A stretch of DNA of 64,000 nt, taken from positions 1 through 64,000 of the forward strand of contig JAJEKV010000157.1 in NCBI GenBank assembly GCA_021234155.1, in the 5' to 3' direction. The stretch is from Isoetes taiwanensis (lineage: Eukaryota > Streptophyta > Lycopodiopsida > Isoetales > Isoetaceae). Below, piece by piece: positions 54,273 to 64,000 of the stretch (the first letter of the stretch is position 1; every line of letters begins with the position of its first letter). Below the pieces are notes generated by a model. The model had not been told where the DNA came from. It saw only the letters and a program-made list of their open reading frames with translations, and made no database searches. The translations under genes and the position numbers were made by a program.

Positions 54273-55560
54273 AATGCCATCAATCTGAGCCATCTGTTGA
54301 TATTCTTGAATGGCTTAGCATGCATCTCTCCCATGCATGCATGCATTGCATGCATTTTCTCTTTCTCATTTCATTTGGGGATCGCTATTTCTTGCGGTTC
54401 TTCATTGACTTCTCATCGGCGTTTTCTCCTCTCTCAACAGGTTCCTTTACTCTCTTTCTTTGATACCGGTGAGAGGGCTTCTCCTCGCTTAGTTTGCCAC
54501 TTTGACGTCTTCCCTCCATGTTGTAGCATGTTCTTCCCCGATCTTGTCTTTTTTTGGCCATCCTTCAACCCCGGTCGACCTCGATCTCATTTTGATAAGG
54601 AAGTTCTCTTTTTCTCAGCTTTTTTTATCCATTTTCATGCGGGCACTTATTCGAGAATGCCATCGATCCCGAGCCATCGGTCGATATTCTCGAATAGGCT
54701 TACATCATCTCTCCATGCATGCATACATTGCATGCATTTTTCTCGAACTCGATTCATTTCCGGATCGCTATTTCTTGCAAGTTCTTCATCGACTTCTCAT
54801 GGGTGTTTTTCCTCTCTCGGCAGTTCCTTTGACCTTACGTCTTTGATACGAGGCGGCGGGGAAGAGGCTTCTCCCCGCTTGGTTTGCCGATTTGACGTCT
54901 TCTTTCATGTTGTGGCATGTTCTTCTCCCCGATCTTGTCAATGTTTTGGTCATCCTTCAACCTTCGACCTCGATCCCATTTTAATAAGCAAGTTCTCTTT
55001 TTGTCGACGGCTTTTTGTCCGTTTTCATGCAGTAGTTATTAGCGAATGCCATCGGATCGATATTCTCGAATGGGGCGGCGTGCATCTCTCCCCATGCATG
55101 CATGCATTTTTCGAGCTCTAGTTCATTGGGGATCACTATTTCTTTGCAGGTTCTTCATCGACTTCTCATTGATGTTTTCTTCTCTCTCTCAGCTTCCTTG
55201 ACTCCCACCCACCCTTCCTTAATGTGTATATTATTGTAAATGTTGTTTTTTGTTAAATTGGCACCCGTGAATAACCCTTGCTTTTTTCGAGGTGTAAATG
55301 TTGTTTTTTTATCGATATGGCACGTGACCAGCCCCTTGCTTTTCGAGGTTTTCTCTCTATTGGTTTTTTTGTTGGTGATGTGTAGGTCCACGGGTGATGC
55401 GCGAGTTCGGTATTCTCTGTGGAGCGTGGGTTTTTTTTTTTTTTTTTTGGAAAAACCCACTATATATAATTATAGAAAAACTGCTGAGATGAATGAAAAT
55501 CCTAGCTATGGGCATCTTTTGTCTGTTTTAATGCAAGCACTTATTCGAGAATGGCCATTT
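54273..55560. repeat. tandem repeat, three units of about 385 bp
   Basis: Units start at about 54273, 54655 and 55046 with gaatgccatc...gatattctcgaat, followed by catgcatgcatg, ggatcgctatttcttgc, ttcatcgacttctcat and gatcttgtc. Unit 3 departs after about 55188, holds its own roughly 60-bp internal repeats (aaatgttgttttttgtt, aaatgttgtttttttat) and a poly(T), and ends with the shared gcacttattcgagaatg-type edge. Inserted between copia integrase and RT. A 274-codon frame across two units is not a gene. Confidence 0.9.
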
Positions 55561-56060
55561 ACATCTTCATAAGGCTGTAAATGCAAAGAATATGCTTCGT
55601 CCAGTAGCAAATCAGATTGGGAAGGAGAATCAACTGCAATATCATCCTCTTGTCCAATATTTTCATCAAAGGAAAGAAATAAAAGCTCATCTGATTTTTC
55701 AGCGACTATAACATAAGGAGGGACAACAAGTTATAGTAATCAATCGCTCTTTGCCAGTTAGCGATCTTGTTAGAATTGTCAGAATTGACATGAGCAAATA
55801 AATGATGAAGAAGCTCCTTTTGAAAAACATAAGGCTCATCTTGATCATATCCCATATATTCTGCATCCTTAACAAACTAGACACTTCGAAAAACAAATAT
55901 AGCCTTTGTCCTGGGATTATACAACTTCCACCCTTTATGATTCTCCAAATATCCCACAAAGATGCATTTTACAGCCTGATCAGAAAGCTTTTCAGCCTTA
56001 TGGACTTGAAACTAGTCTCAATGGAAAAACCAAAATATTCATAATCTACTTCTAAATTGT
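55561..56060 (-). pseudogene. copia integrase C-terminal region
   Basis: The minus strand gives FNNLEVDYEYFGFSIETSF, then in the next frame KLSDQAVKCIFVGYLENHKG and WKLYNPRTKAIFVF (55890-55990), the C-terminal block that follows the copia integrase core. The catalytic core itself is absent. Confidence 0.85.
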
Positions 56061-57150
56061 TGAATAAAATAGAATAAGGTCGAGAAAGATCTTCAAAAGA
56101 GGTCCAAGAAGAGCATAGAGTTGCAATAGAAGAAATAGAAGTTTGATTTTGTTGAGTTTTGCTAGAGCCATCTTTTTGAAATCTGGACATTGATTGTGAT
56201 AATGCCCTTCTAACAAGTAATTTGAGATTTATCCTTCTTTATTTTAGGCTTTTCCTTCAGCTGTTTCCCTCTAGTAACAGACATAGCAAGATTAAGTTGA
56301 GCAAGATTAAGCTGAGTTTGCTGCACCTCATGAGCTTGCTCCAATTCTTCCTAAACTAAGAGATTCTGCACTCCATTGAATGTCCATTTTACCCCTTTCT
56401 GTGAGCAAGTTTTAATTGAACCAGTAATATGAGAAAATTATCTCTAATATCACGAAGAACAAGAACAAATTCTGCTCACTAATTTCTCCTCCTACTGTCT
56501 TCAACTTAGAGAGATAAGCTTGAACACCTTCACACGAATCCAAGATTACTGCTCCATCTGTTCTTTCACTAAAGATTGCTTGGCTAGACCAGTAACTGTA
56601 CAAGATTGTCTAAGGTACTCCCAAGCTTCTTTAAAAATTTTATACAGCATGAGCTGTCTCATAATAGCACCATAGCTTTAAGATGATCTAATGCCTTATC
56701 ATCTTTTGCTAGTTTTAGCATCAACATTCCAATTGTCTTAAGCACCTTCTTGAGATGAATTAATCCAAGATAAACTTCGAAGAAATCTTTCCATATTTGA
56801 TAACTAGTACCAACAAGAATTGGATTAGATGGAAGCTTTCAAGGATCAACAGCTTCCATTATTTTTGATCAAGAAATTTCTCCTAAGATGCAAGAATAGA
56901 CCGGAAATTTAAACAAAGACCTTTGTGAAGAAATCTTGAATCAAGATTCAACACCCTTGGCTCTGCAAAATCAACTGCTTCACCTCCTTGCCATTTTCTT
57001 TGCCAATCAATCGGACTTCCCGCCAATCGACGCTAATCTTACTAAAAATGATCTCAACAGATCGATAGAACCATTCTCGATGAGATCAGTGTAATATTTC
57101 AAGAATTTCGACACGAGGAAAAAAATTGACTAGGCATCTCTTTAATGCAA
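56061..57150 (-). pseudogene. copia gag remnant
   Basis: Broken minus frames with a gag-type block (VQAYLSKLKTVGGEISEQN, 56450-56530) and half of a zinc knuckle (GHYHNQCPDFKK, 56165-56205). About 110 bp past the knuckle the sequence already reads as integrase C-terminus, so protease and most of integrase were deleted. Confidence 0.8.
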
Positions 57151-57161
57151 TCACTATGAAC

Positions 57162-57174
57162 GGCTCTAATACCA
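57162..57174 (-). other. copia primer binding site
   Basis: The minus strand reads TGGTATTAGAGCC, one base from the canonical TGGTATCAGAGC complementary to initiator tRNA-Met, just inside the 5' LTR. Confidence 0.88.
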
Positions 57175-57178
57175 TTTC

Positions 57179-57355
57179 TAGATTGACAAATCACAGAAAA
57201 GGTTAGATGCGCCAAATATGGACTCTTCACTATTTAGAAAAAACTCGATCAAAAGAGTTGTAACAGAAAGATGACTAAATAGTCATATGCTGATGTTGCA
57301 CATGCATGACATAGTGACATGTGGCATGTTAGAGAACAGTTCCTTATTCTTAACA
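57179..57355 (-). repeat. copia 5' LTR
   Basis: Begins TGTTAAGAATAAGG at 57355 (reading leftwards) and ends beside the primer site. Matches the left LTR over its length. Confidence 0.9.
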
Positions 57356-57360
57356 TCTTA

Positions 57361-60300
57361 TCTGGATAACTTTGAAAGGTAAAAGAGTAGTCAACCTGTC
57401 TATTATAGGTGGCAAAACCAAGGATGGAATTGAATGGGCTTATGCCAAGAAGATTTTCTAATTTGGAAATAAAAGGATGCTAAATTTGTATCTAAATCAG
57501 GTCATGGACATGATGTTTATAAGATCCAATAGTTGACAAGGTATTTGTACCTCCATTTACATTGAAGACAAAATTGCAATTTTTATCCTTTTTTTTTATT
57601 TGTTCCGATTTGGCTTAACCTTCATCACGATGTTAGAATTCAATATTAACTATATATTTTTGAATGACATACTTGGTCTAAACATACTCAAAGCTTAAGA
57701 TGACTAATGTTAAAATTAATACCGATGGGATATGGGATACCATGCTAGAAACGATGCAGGTAATGGGAAGGTAATATCGCTAAAGGGATTGATTGTGGTA
57801 GATATCTAGTCTAGTAATTGCTAGCTCGAGATTGTTTTTTTTAATGAACGCGTGGACCTTTATTACTCAAAAAGATTAAAAGAGTATATGGAGGATGATG
57901 GAGAAAATATTCACTATAGCCAAACCACCAAACACATATGCAAGACAAAAGTAGAGAGCACAAATGGTAGGGTATAAGCATGTTATGCGCTACCACTTTT
58001 AGAACGTGCCAAAGTACCTACACTAGGTGCTTCTGGATTGGGTATTGTTTTCTTGCCCTTTTTTTTCAAAACAAAACTCAAAATCTAAAATAGAAGTCAA
58101 AAGCATGTTAAAATTCAAAATTAAGACAAAAAAAAATAATATTGAAGGCTAAAATGAATGTATCCAATATAACACTTCTTAGTTATTGAATACAAGAAAC
58201 TTATCGCGGCGGCCAAGGCCGCCGCGAACGTTTCTCTTCCTCAACTCGTCTATACATGCTAGAACATGCAAAATTTGAACCTTTGTTGTCTTGTGTTTAG
58301 TGCCTGAACGATAGAAGAATTTTGACCATAACGACTCGTTACGAAAGATGTTTTGCATTAAATCAAAAGAATCTAAGTTCCGAACATACAAAAATTGAAC
58401 TGTGTTTTGAGCATGGGGAAATCTAACCTCTCAGTAGTTTAAGGAGCCCTATAAATAATGCTCCATGGTCATGAACATTTCTCTTCTTCAAATCCATTAG
58501 AGGGGATTTGTGTCAACTTGGAACCAACGTGAAAACACATCTTCAAGCATATCTCAAGCCATGATGCTTTGCCCTCATATTGAAGATAATAATGTTATTT
58601 CAAGGCTGTCAAAATGAGGTTCAAATTTTGTGATTCAATTTGCTTGCATTAGTTAGAAGTGTGTTTAAAAGCAAACATTTAAATAAAACCTCATTAACCA
58701 AGGGAAAATGCCATTTTAACAGTTAAATATTGGACCTAGTAATGCTAACCATACATTATAGGCACTTCCATTTTCTAGGCACATCCAATAACTTCAAATG
58801 GCATTGCTTAACACATGACTCAACATTGAAATCTATTTAACTTAGTTGTTCTATGTCTGAAGGCCACTTGGAATATTATTTTAAGTGGGCCACTTCAGAC
58901 AACTTTTATACATGACTCGGGTCCAATTGGGAAGGAGAGGACTCCAATTGGGATACGGGCGTATTGGTGTTGGTGGGTTTGATGCAGCAGGCAAAGTCTT
59001 TTGGAGAAGAAAAAGAAGATTCCCCGTTTGGGGGGAGGATTTTAGAGCAAAACCTCATCCTTTTTTCTTCAGATCAGCCACAAATCACCTGGCAGGCCCT
59101 TACCCATCACTAATACCATGCGTGCACCTGGCTTTTGGCGAAAAACCTCCTGGATGGGGATTTATAGTCGGACTTGTTGGATGATTTGGCCACTGTTAGA
59201 GCGAAGGGGACGTAATGGGACTGGATGGGTAAAACGTTTGTAAGGTTGGGCCGCTCGTCGCGCCGCCATTTGGCCAAGCCCAGCCTACTAAATGATCTCC
59301 CGGAAAATCCTCGGGAGAGATTTTCTCTTATACACAATATTATTGTATAGGAGAATTGAGATTAGGTGTGCATAATATTGTATAGGAGAATGGAGATTGG
59401 GTGCACAATTTTGGGAGATCTATAGAGGCCTATGACTGCAATATCTGGGAGCGGGTCTCTAGATTTGGTAGATTGCTGGGAGCGACATTCTCCTGCATGA
59501 TAGTTGTGAACAATAGGAATCAATTTCCATAAAATGCCTAGTTCAATTTCCATAAAATGTCTACCTCAATTGTGGAAGAAGCCTTTGGCACTAGGGTCAT
59601 TAAAAAAAAAAAGTTGCACCACCATTGACGTAACCCAAAGGTTGCATGATATCGGGGGTTGAATATCGACCCGGCTTTGTTGGTATATGGGGGTTGGGTG
59701 TCGACCGAGTGTGTTACTCTGTTCTCTCATTGACCGATCGACTATTCTAAAGCTCTATAACATGAACATGTTGTGGCCTTTCTCGCTACCATCTTGTACC
59801 CTTTTCGAGAAAATTTTGGCTGATTCTACTTGACCCTTCCTAAATCGATATATCTTTTAGTGTGCATTTGTTGTATGAAGTGATAGTTGCCTAATCTGTG
59901 TTCTTTGCCCTTTGCGGATCGGTTTTGCATGCCGGAATGCGGATTCATTATTCCTGTTTCTGGTTTTGTAGCTCTAGATATGGGAACCAGTTGGGGTTTT
60001 GCTTGAAAAAATCCCCTAGGGTTGCTTGTTTGAGCCTTTGGAATGTGATCGAGCTTGGATAATAGATTGATCGGGGATGTATCGCATCAATTTTGGGTGA
60101 GGAAGTCTGCAAGAATATTTGCAAAAATTCTTGCTGAATCAATTCCAAGTTCTGAGGGGGGCTAAGAAGTCTCTGGAGCCACAATACATGCATGTCTTCA
60201 AGAAAGGTTGAAAAGACCCTCCGTGGAGGCATAGCCATATGGGATTCAAGGATGTGTGCAAGAAACGGGGGAGCTACTTTTTCAAATGACTATGGAGATT

Positions 60301-61150
60301 TAGGGGCAGATTGGCTATGAGATTTAGGGTGGATTTTTTAGCATGGCAAAGAAGGAAGGAAGCCGGTTTATTGGATGCAAAGGGTTCGAAGAAACGGGGA
60401 GTTCAAATGATGTGAAAATAATAGTTGAAGACCAAGATTTTCTTCTTCACATGCTTCCCCTTCAAAGCGAATGCTCTTATTTTCTGGACCGCCCAAAATG
60501 GAGGTAGGGAACGAGAAGAGTAAAAATCCCGGAACGTGCCGGAGGCGAAGCCTTAGCCATAGGCCGCGGATTTTTGTTACCTCATAAAATCCACATACAA
60601 TTTTGGGAATATCGCATCCATCGAAATGTGGCGAGTTTTTTAGGTATGGGCCCGGATCTGGCTGACAAAGACCAAGAAATATTTATACACAAATGTGTTC
60701 CGGCTATTGGAGATCTTGTGTTGGTTTTTGGAATGTTCTAAAGGATTTATGGAAGCAAAGCATGTTTCTGTTCCAATCCCAATTTCTCCCTCAGTTCCGT
60801 CAAGCATAGCCTATGCCAGGAGTGAAAATAAAAGCCTGAAGCACAACACAACACGTGTCAGCATAAAAATCAATTGCAACGAAATTAGATCAAACAAAAT
60901 ATGAAAAGAAAAAAATGTAACTGCATTATATATGAGTGATAAGTACCAAATGTTGGGTACTTTTATAGGTAGTTTTATGGGCCTTATTAATACTTTTTGT
61001 GGTAGGGTGTGGCGTGCTTATGCCCAAAGTATGATGGTCCAATGGTAAACCATGAAAGGATTGAATTTACCAAAATTCATAAATTATTATTCATAAATTC
61101 ATAAATTCATAAATTTATTATTATAAATTCATAAATTAGCGAGTGCACAT
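57361..61150. other. unassigned region
   Basis: No host gene recognised. It contains a retroposon-like tail at 57832-57870 (poly(T), then gaacgcgtggacctttatt), a segment at 58187-58260 that inversely matches 35890-35950, a small duplication at 59336-59395 (ttgtataggagaat twice), and short AT-rich repeats near 61075-61140. Confidence 0.4.
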
Positions 61151-61815
61151 TGCAAGAAATCTTTTTTTTTTAGACAATAAAACTCTATTATATCCTATTT
61201 TTGGGCTTTTTTTTTAGACAATAAAACTCTATTATATCCTATTTTTGGGCATCCCCAGGACCTGGAGGGCTTTTTACAATAACCAAAGATAAACCGGCCC
61301 ACGATGTCACGTTATGTATAGGCTTTTAAGTTCTACCACGTCGAGGATCATCATCATTATACCCCAGTAGTAACTAATTTCCAAATATAAGTGACCGGCA
61401 AAATTTGAACCCATGCCACAGTAATCTGTTATGTATAGGCTTAGGATCATCATCGATACCCTGGATTCTTACACCCACAATGTCTGTTATGTATAGGCTT
61501 TTAAGTTCTACCACGTCGAGGATCATCATCGTTATACCCCCAGTAGTAAACTAATTTCCAAATATAAGTGACTGGCAAAATTTGAACCCATGCCACGATG
61601 TCTGTTATGTATAGGCTTAGAATCATCATCGTATACCCCTAGTAGTAACTAATTTCCAAATATAAATGACTGGCAAAATTTAGGATCATCATCGTATACC
61701 CTAGTAGTAACTAATTTCCAAATATAAATGACTGGCAAAATTTGAACCCATGACGTATACCCTAGTAGTAACTAATTTCCAAATATAAATGACTGGCAAA
61801 ATTTGAACCCATGAC
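61150..61815 (-). repeat. SINE-like unit with internal tandem expansion
   Basis: Left edge: two copies of poly(T) plus agacaataaaactctattatatccta (61158-61250), the reverse of a poly(A) tail. To the right, ordered blocks ttatgtataggctt, ggatcatcatcg, tagtaactaatttccaaat and gactggcaaaatttgaaccc are repeated three to five times. On the minus strand gggttcaaattttgcc resembles a Pol III B box. No A box was recognised, so the SINE call is tentative. Confidence 0.6.
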
Positions 61816-62031
61816 GAAATGAACATTTATTTTTGACATTATTAAGCCTATACCAACTCACCACACATCCGTTGGGTAAAATTTTGGCCATGCATGCCTA
61901 TTCTATTCTATTCTATCAAAATTAATGGCTCTAAATTTACATAAAGGAATTTTCTGATTGGCCCTAACATTAAATTTAGCAGGTAGTCTGCCACTGCCAG
62001 GTTAACCTGGTATACGAACGCTACGAAAAAC

Positions 62032-63469
62032 TTAACATTTCTTTGAGGCAGGTTTGTTGAGGAAATGCTCCATGATGATTTCTCTGGTCCTCTTTGTAGC
62101 ATTGAAGCTCTGAATCCTCATTCTTGGAAACCAGAACGCTTCTTTAAGATTTGTAACAATAGAGCTCGATGCCACTGGTCCTCTTGACATCACTACAAGT
62201 GGAAATGTTATATCGCCTGTATTTGTCAGAAATTCTCCGGATTTGACAGCATCTAGAGTGCATTCTGCTACATACTCTGGCGTATCTGCTTTGCTTGGAT
62301 CATAAAAATTCATCTTTTTCAGCAGAACCTCTAACTCTCCTCGATTGTCCACTGCAAAAATTGGCCCAGGTATACATGGTTTTAGCATAATCCGCTCGGA
62401 TCCTACCAGATCGGAGAAAGATAGATTAGCAAATTAAAAAAACAGTAGGTTATTATGCTTACCCTCGTCAAGCATAGGCGTTTTCACATATCCTGGGCAA
62501 ACTAGATTGACATGAATATTGTAAGGAAGAAGCTCCAGCTTGAGGCATTCTGCCAACCCTTTTAATGCATATTTAGTCGCTGTATAGACGGCATTTCCAT
62601 ACAACAGATACTGCAGATTATAAAAGAAACATATGCCTTTATCTGTTTCGAAATTTCGGAAATTGTATGCCAGAAAAAAAAAGGAAGGTTTTTGAAAGTT
62701 TGGCCCAATACTTTGCCCCATCTTTTTCAAATTTTCAGAAATCACATGTAAGAAAGAAAGGGGAAGAACATACCAAAGATAACTTAATGCCCTGCTTGTT
62801 TCAAACTTTCACAAATCATATGCAAGGAATAACAGGGAAGAAAAATTTACATACCAGAGATGCTGCAGAGCTCATGATCACAATAGATGCAGCCTTGCTG
62901 CTAGGCCTGGCCTTCATAAAAGGTAGAGCAGCATGAATAGAATGTATAGCGCCGAGAAGATTAGTATTTACTTGCGCTTGCAAATCTTCTACCGGAAGAT
63001 CGTCTACATATCCAGCCCTAATGATTCCGGCATTACAAACAAGAATGTCGATCTGTTTCCAGTTATTCGCCTCTTGCACAGCATGAGATATGGAAGTATA
63101 ATCGCTGACATCTGCAACCTAAATAAAGACCACAAAAATCAAGAAACTGTGCAAGGCGGCAAAAGATTGCAGAATGAGGATTTGAAGAAATACCAGAAGC
63201 TTTGCTCTGTGAATCTGATCCTCGGAAAGCTGAAGAAGTGCGTGCTTGAGTTTTTCTTCATTTCTGGCGCAAAAACTAACAAATGCGCCCTCTTCAAGAG
63301 CTTGTTTGGCTATGGCGAGGCCGATACCGCTAGATGCCCCTGTGATAAATACATGCTTGGATTCCAAGGATGGAATGAGGAGGACCTGTTTTGGTTTCTT
63401 CAAGGCAGCGCCAAATATGAAAGACAATGCCGCTATGGCTATGGCCGATGCATAAATGAACCAAGCCAT
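62032..63469 (-). CDS. short-chain dehydrogenase, 3-ketodihydrosphingosine reductase-like
   Basis: Four exons: 63194-63469, 62855-63118, 62463-62610 and 62032-62402, all with GT-AG introns (75, 244 and 60 bp) and consistent phases. They give 352 aa. An N-terminal hydrophobic segment (residues 1-21) suggests an ER membrane anchor. SDR motifs are complete: TGASSGIG at 43-50 (NADPH binding), NAG at 121-123, catalytic Ser176, Tyr189 and Lys193 (YTATK), and PGYVKTPM after it. Length, the membrane anchor and RNEEKL after the glycine motif fit KDSR/TSC10, which reduces 3-ketosphinganine to sphinganine in sphingolipid synthesis. Another ER-type SDR cannot be excluded. The first ATG is chosen because it starts the hydrophobic anchor. 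No disruption is seen. Confidence 0.88.
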
Positions 63470-63516
63470 TTCGCCAGAGAAAAAAAAATAGCCACCATCA
63501 GAATAGGCTAGTTAAA

Positions 63517-63661
63517 GCTTAATAATTGAAAGATATGTGAATGTAGATAAGATAAGATAAGATAACAACAGAACACAGAATGTAGTATGGACCTCATTAA
63601 AAGAATTCTAATTGAAAGATATGTGAATGAATAGAAAACACAATGTAGGTATGGACCTCAT
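63517..63661. repeat. tandem duplication upstream of the SDR gene
   Basis: aattgaaagatatgtgaatg and tatggacctcatt each occur twice (63523-63592 and 63609-63661). A (GATAA)n run lies in the first copy. It sits within the likely promoter of the minus-strand SDR gene. Confidence 0.85.
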
Positions 63662-63779
63662 TCACTATTCACTGTATAATTTAGCCCTGCCATATCCTAG
63701 GATGGCGACTGGCTGCGCACTCTATTTACGTACGTGGAACTTGTCTTTTGTGGAGGTGGAGGTGGAAAAGACAAACGAG

Positions 63780-64000
63780 TAAAGGCCCGTTCACATGAGA
63801 CGCTTTTGCATCAGCTATGGTAAGCGGCTGAATCCGTAAAACTACGCAGTACCTATGCAGCGTTTGAGCCTGGCAACAGATCAGTGTTTTCATATATAAA
63901 ATGGGCTGGAATTTGAGAATAAAAAGAAGGGGCCTGGACCAGGCATGCCAAACAGGTTGTCGTAGATGATTGAAAGCCAGAAATGAAAAATGGTGAACCC
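63780..64000. other. possible MITE end truncated by the window
   Basis: taaaggcccgttcacatgag at about 63780 resembles the GTTCACATG/GTCACATG ends at 42364 and 44035. The other end is outside the window. Confidence 0.35.

Larger units (their letters stand above)
47344..57355 (-). mobile_element. Ty1/copia LTR retrotransposon with foreign inserts, about 10 kb
   Basis: LTRs of about 172 bp at both ends, a tRNA-Met-type primer site inside the right LTR, a polypurine tract inside the left LTR, and the pentamer tctta immediately outside both ends (47339-47343 and 57356-57360). In the minus direction the order is gag, integrase C-terminus, RT, RNase H, the copia order. Protease and the integrase core are missing. 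A tandem repeat and a 4.8-kb block with host gene pieces enlarge it. All frames are broken. The 5-bp match favours one insertion event followed by internal additions and deletions. Confidence 0.85.

Noticed and set aside
54297-55121. A 274-codon plus-strand frame
   Set aside because: It crosses two tandem units whose lengths are not multiples of three, so the units are read in different frames; no protein similarity recognised.
58885-59184. A 99-codon plus-strand frame rich in Gly and Arg
   Set aside because: No family recognised and the opposite strand has a comparable frame; likely chance in a GC-richer patch.
61390-61410. tRNA gene suggested by a T-loop-like ggttcaaat
   Set aside because: No acceptor stem, D arm or anticodon arm could be formed; treated as a SINE B-box candidate.
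61300-61815. CRISPR-like array
   Set aside because: Units are of unequal length with no unique spacers, and the DNA is eukaryotic; retroposon-derived tandem repeats explain it.

Overview
The window reads as nuclear DNA of a land plant. It has spliceosomal introns, two plant-type genes, and a dense mix of plant transposon classes: non-LTR LINEs, a Ty1/copia LTR element, Helitron, PIF/Harbinger, CACTA, MITEs and poly(A)-tailed retroposons. The LINE type and repeat load suggest a large-genome, seed-free or gymnosperm-like lineage, but the sequence alone does not fix the taxon.

Layout. 1-1600 is unassigned and purine-rich. 1600-4300 is a decayed plus-strand Helitron Rep/helicase. 4570-24884 is the most striking region: six minus-strand copies (A-F) of one LINE family lie head to tail, and every junction is a (GA)n microsatellite. 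Copy F keeps one long open frame (endonuclease C-terminal half, reverse transcriptase, CCHC finger). A short plus-strand copy sits inside copy D. 25.4-28.8 kb holds a broken PIF/Harbinger element (Myb-like ORF1 and DDE transposase, convergent) abutting a CACTA-type terminus. 28.8-43 kb is mostly anonymous sequence with short tandem duplications, exon-like gene fragments (UPRT-like, ABCB-like) and a 230-bp direct repeat at 36.65 and 41.21 kb.

Genes. Two loci look like host genes. One is DIM1/YLS8 (U5 snRNP 15-kDa protein) at 43.04-43.73 kb, minus strand, two exons, with a one-base homopolymer frameshift. The other is a four-exon short-chain dehydrogenase resembling 3-ketodihydrosphingosine reductase at 62.03-63.47 kb, minus strand, apparently intact (352 aa).

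47.34-57.36 kb is one Ty1/copia element on the minus strand, identified by two 172-bp LTRs, a tRNA-Met-type primer site, a polypurine tract and a matching 5-bp flank (tctta). It is about 10 kb because it contains foreign sequence: a roughly 385-bp tandem repeat between integrase and RT, and a 4.8-kb block between RNase H and the 3' LTR. That block holds intron-bearing exons of an adenylosuccinate lyase gene with one exon duplicated, a MITE with near-identical 85-bp arms, and two oppositely oriented retroposon tails. 57.4-61.1 kb is anonymous. 61.15-61.82 kb is a SINE-like repeat cluster. The genes do not form an operon or pathway; the dominant biology is nested transposition and fragment capture.
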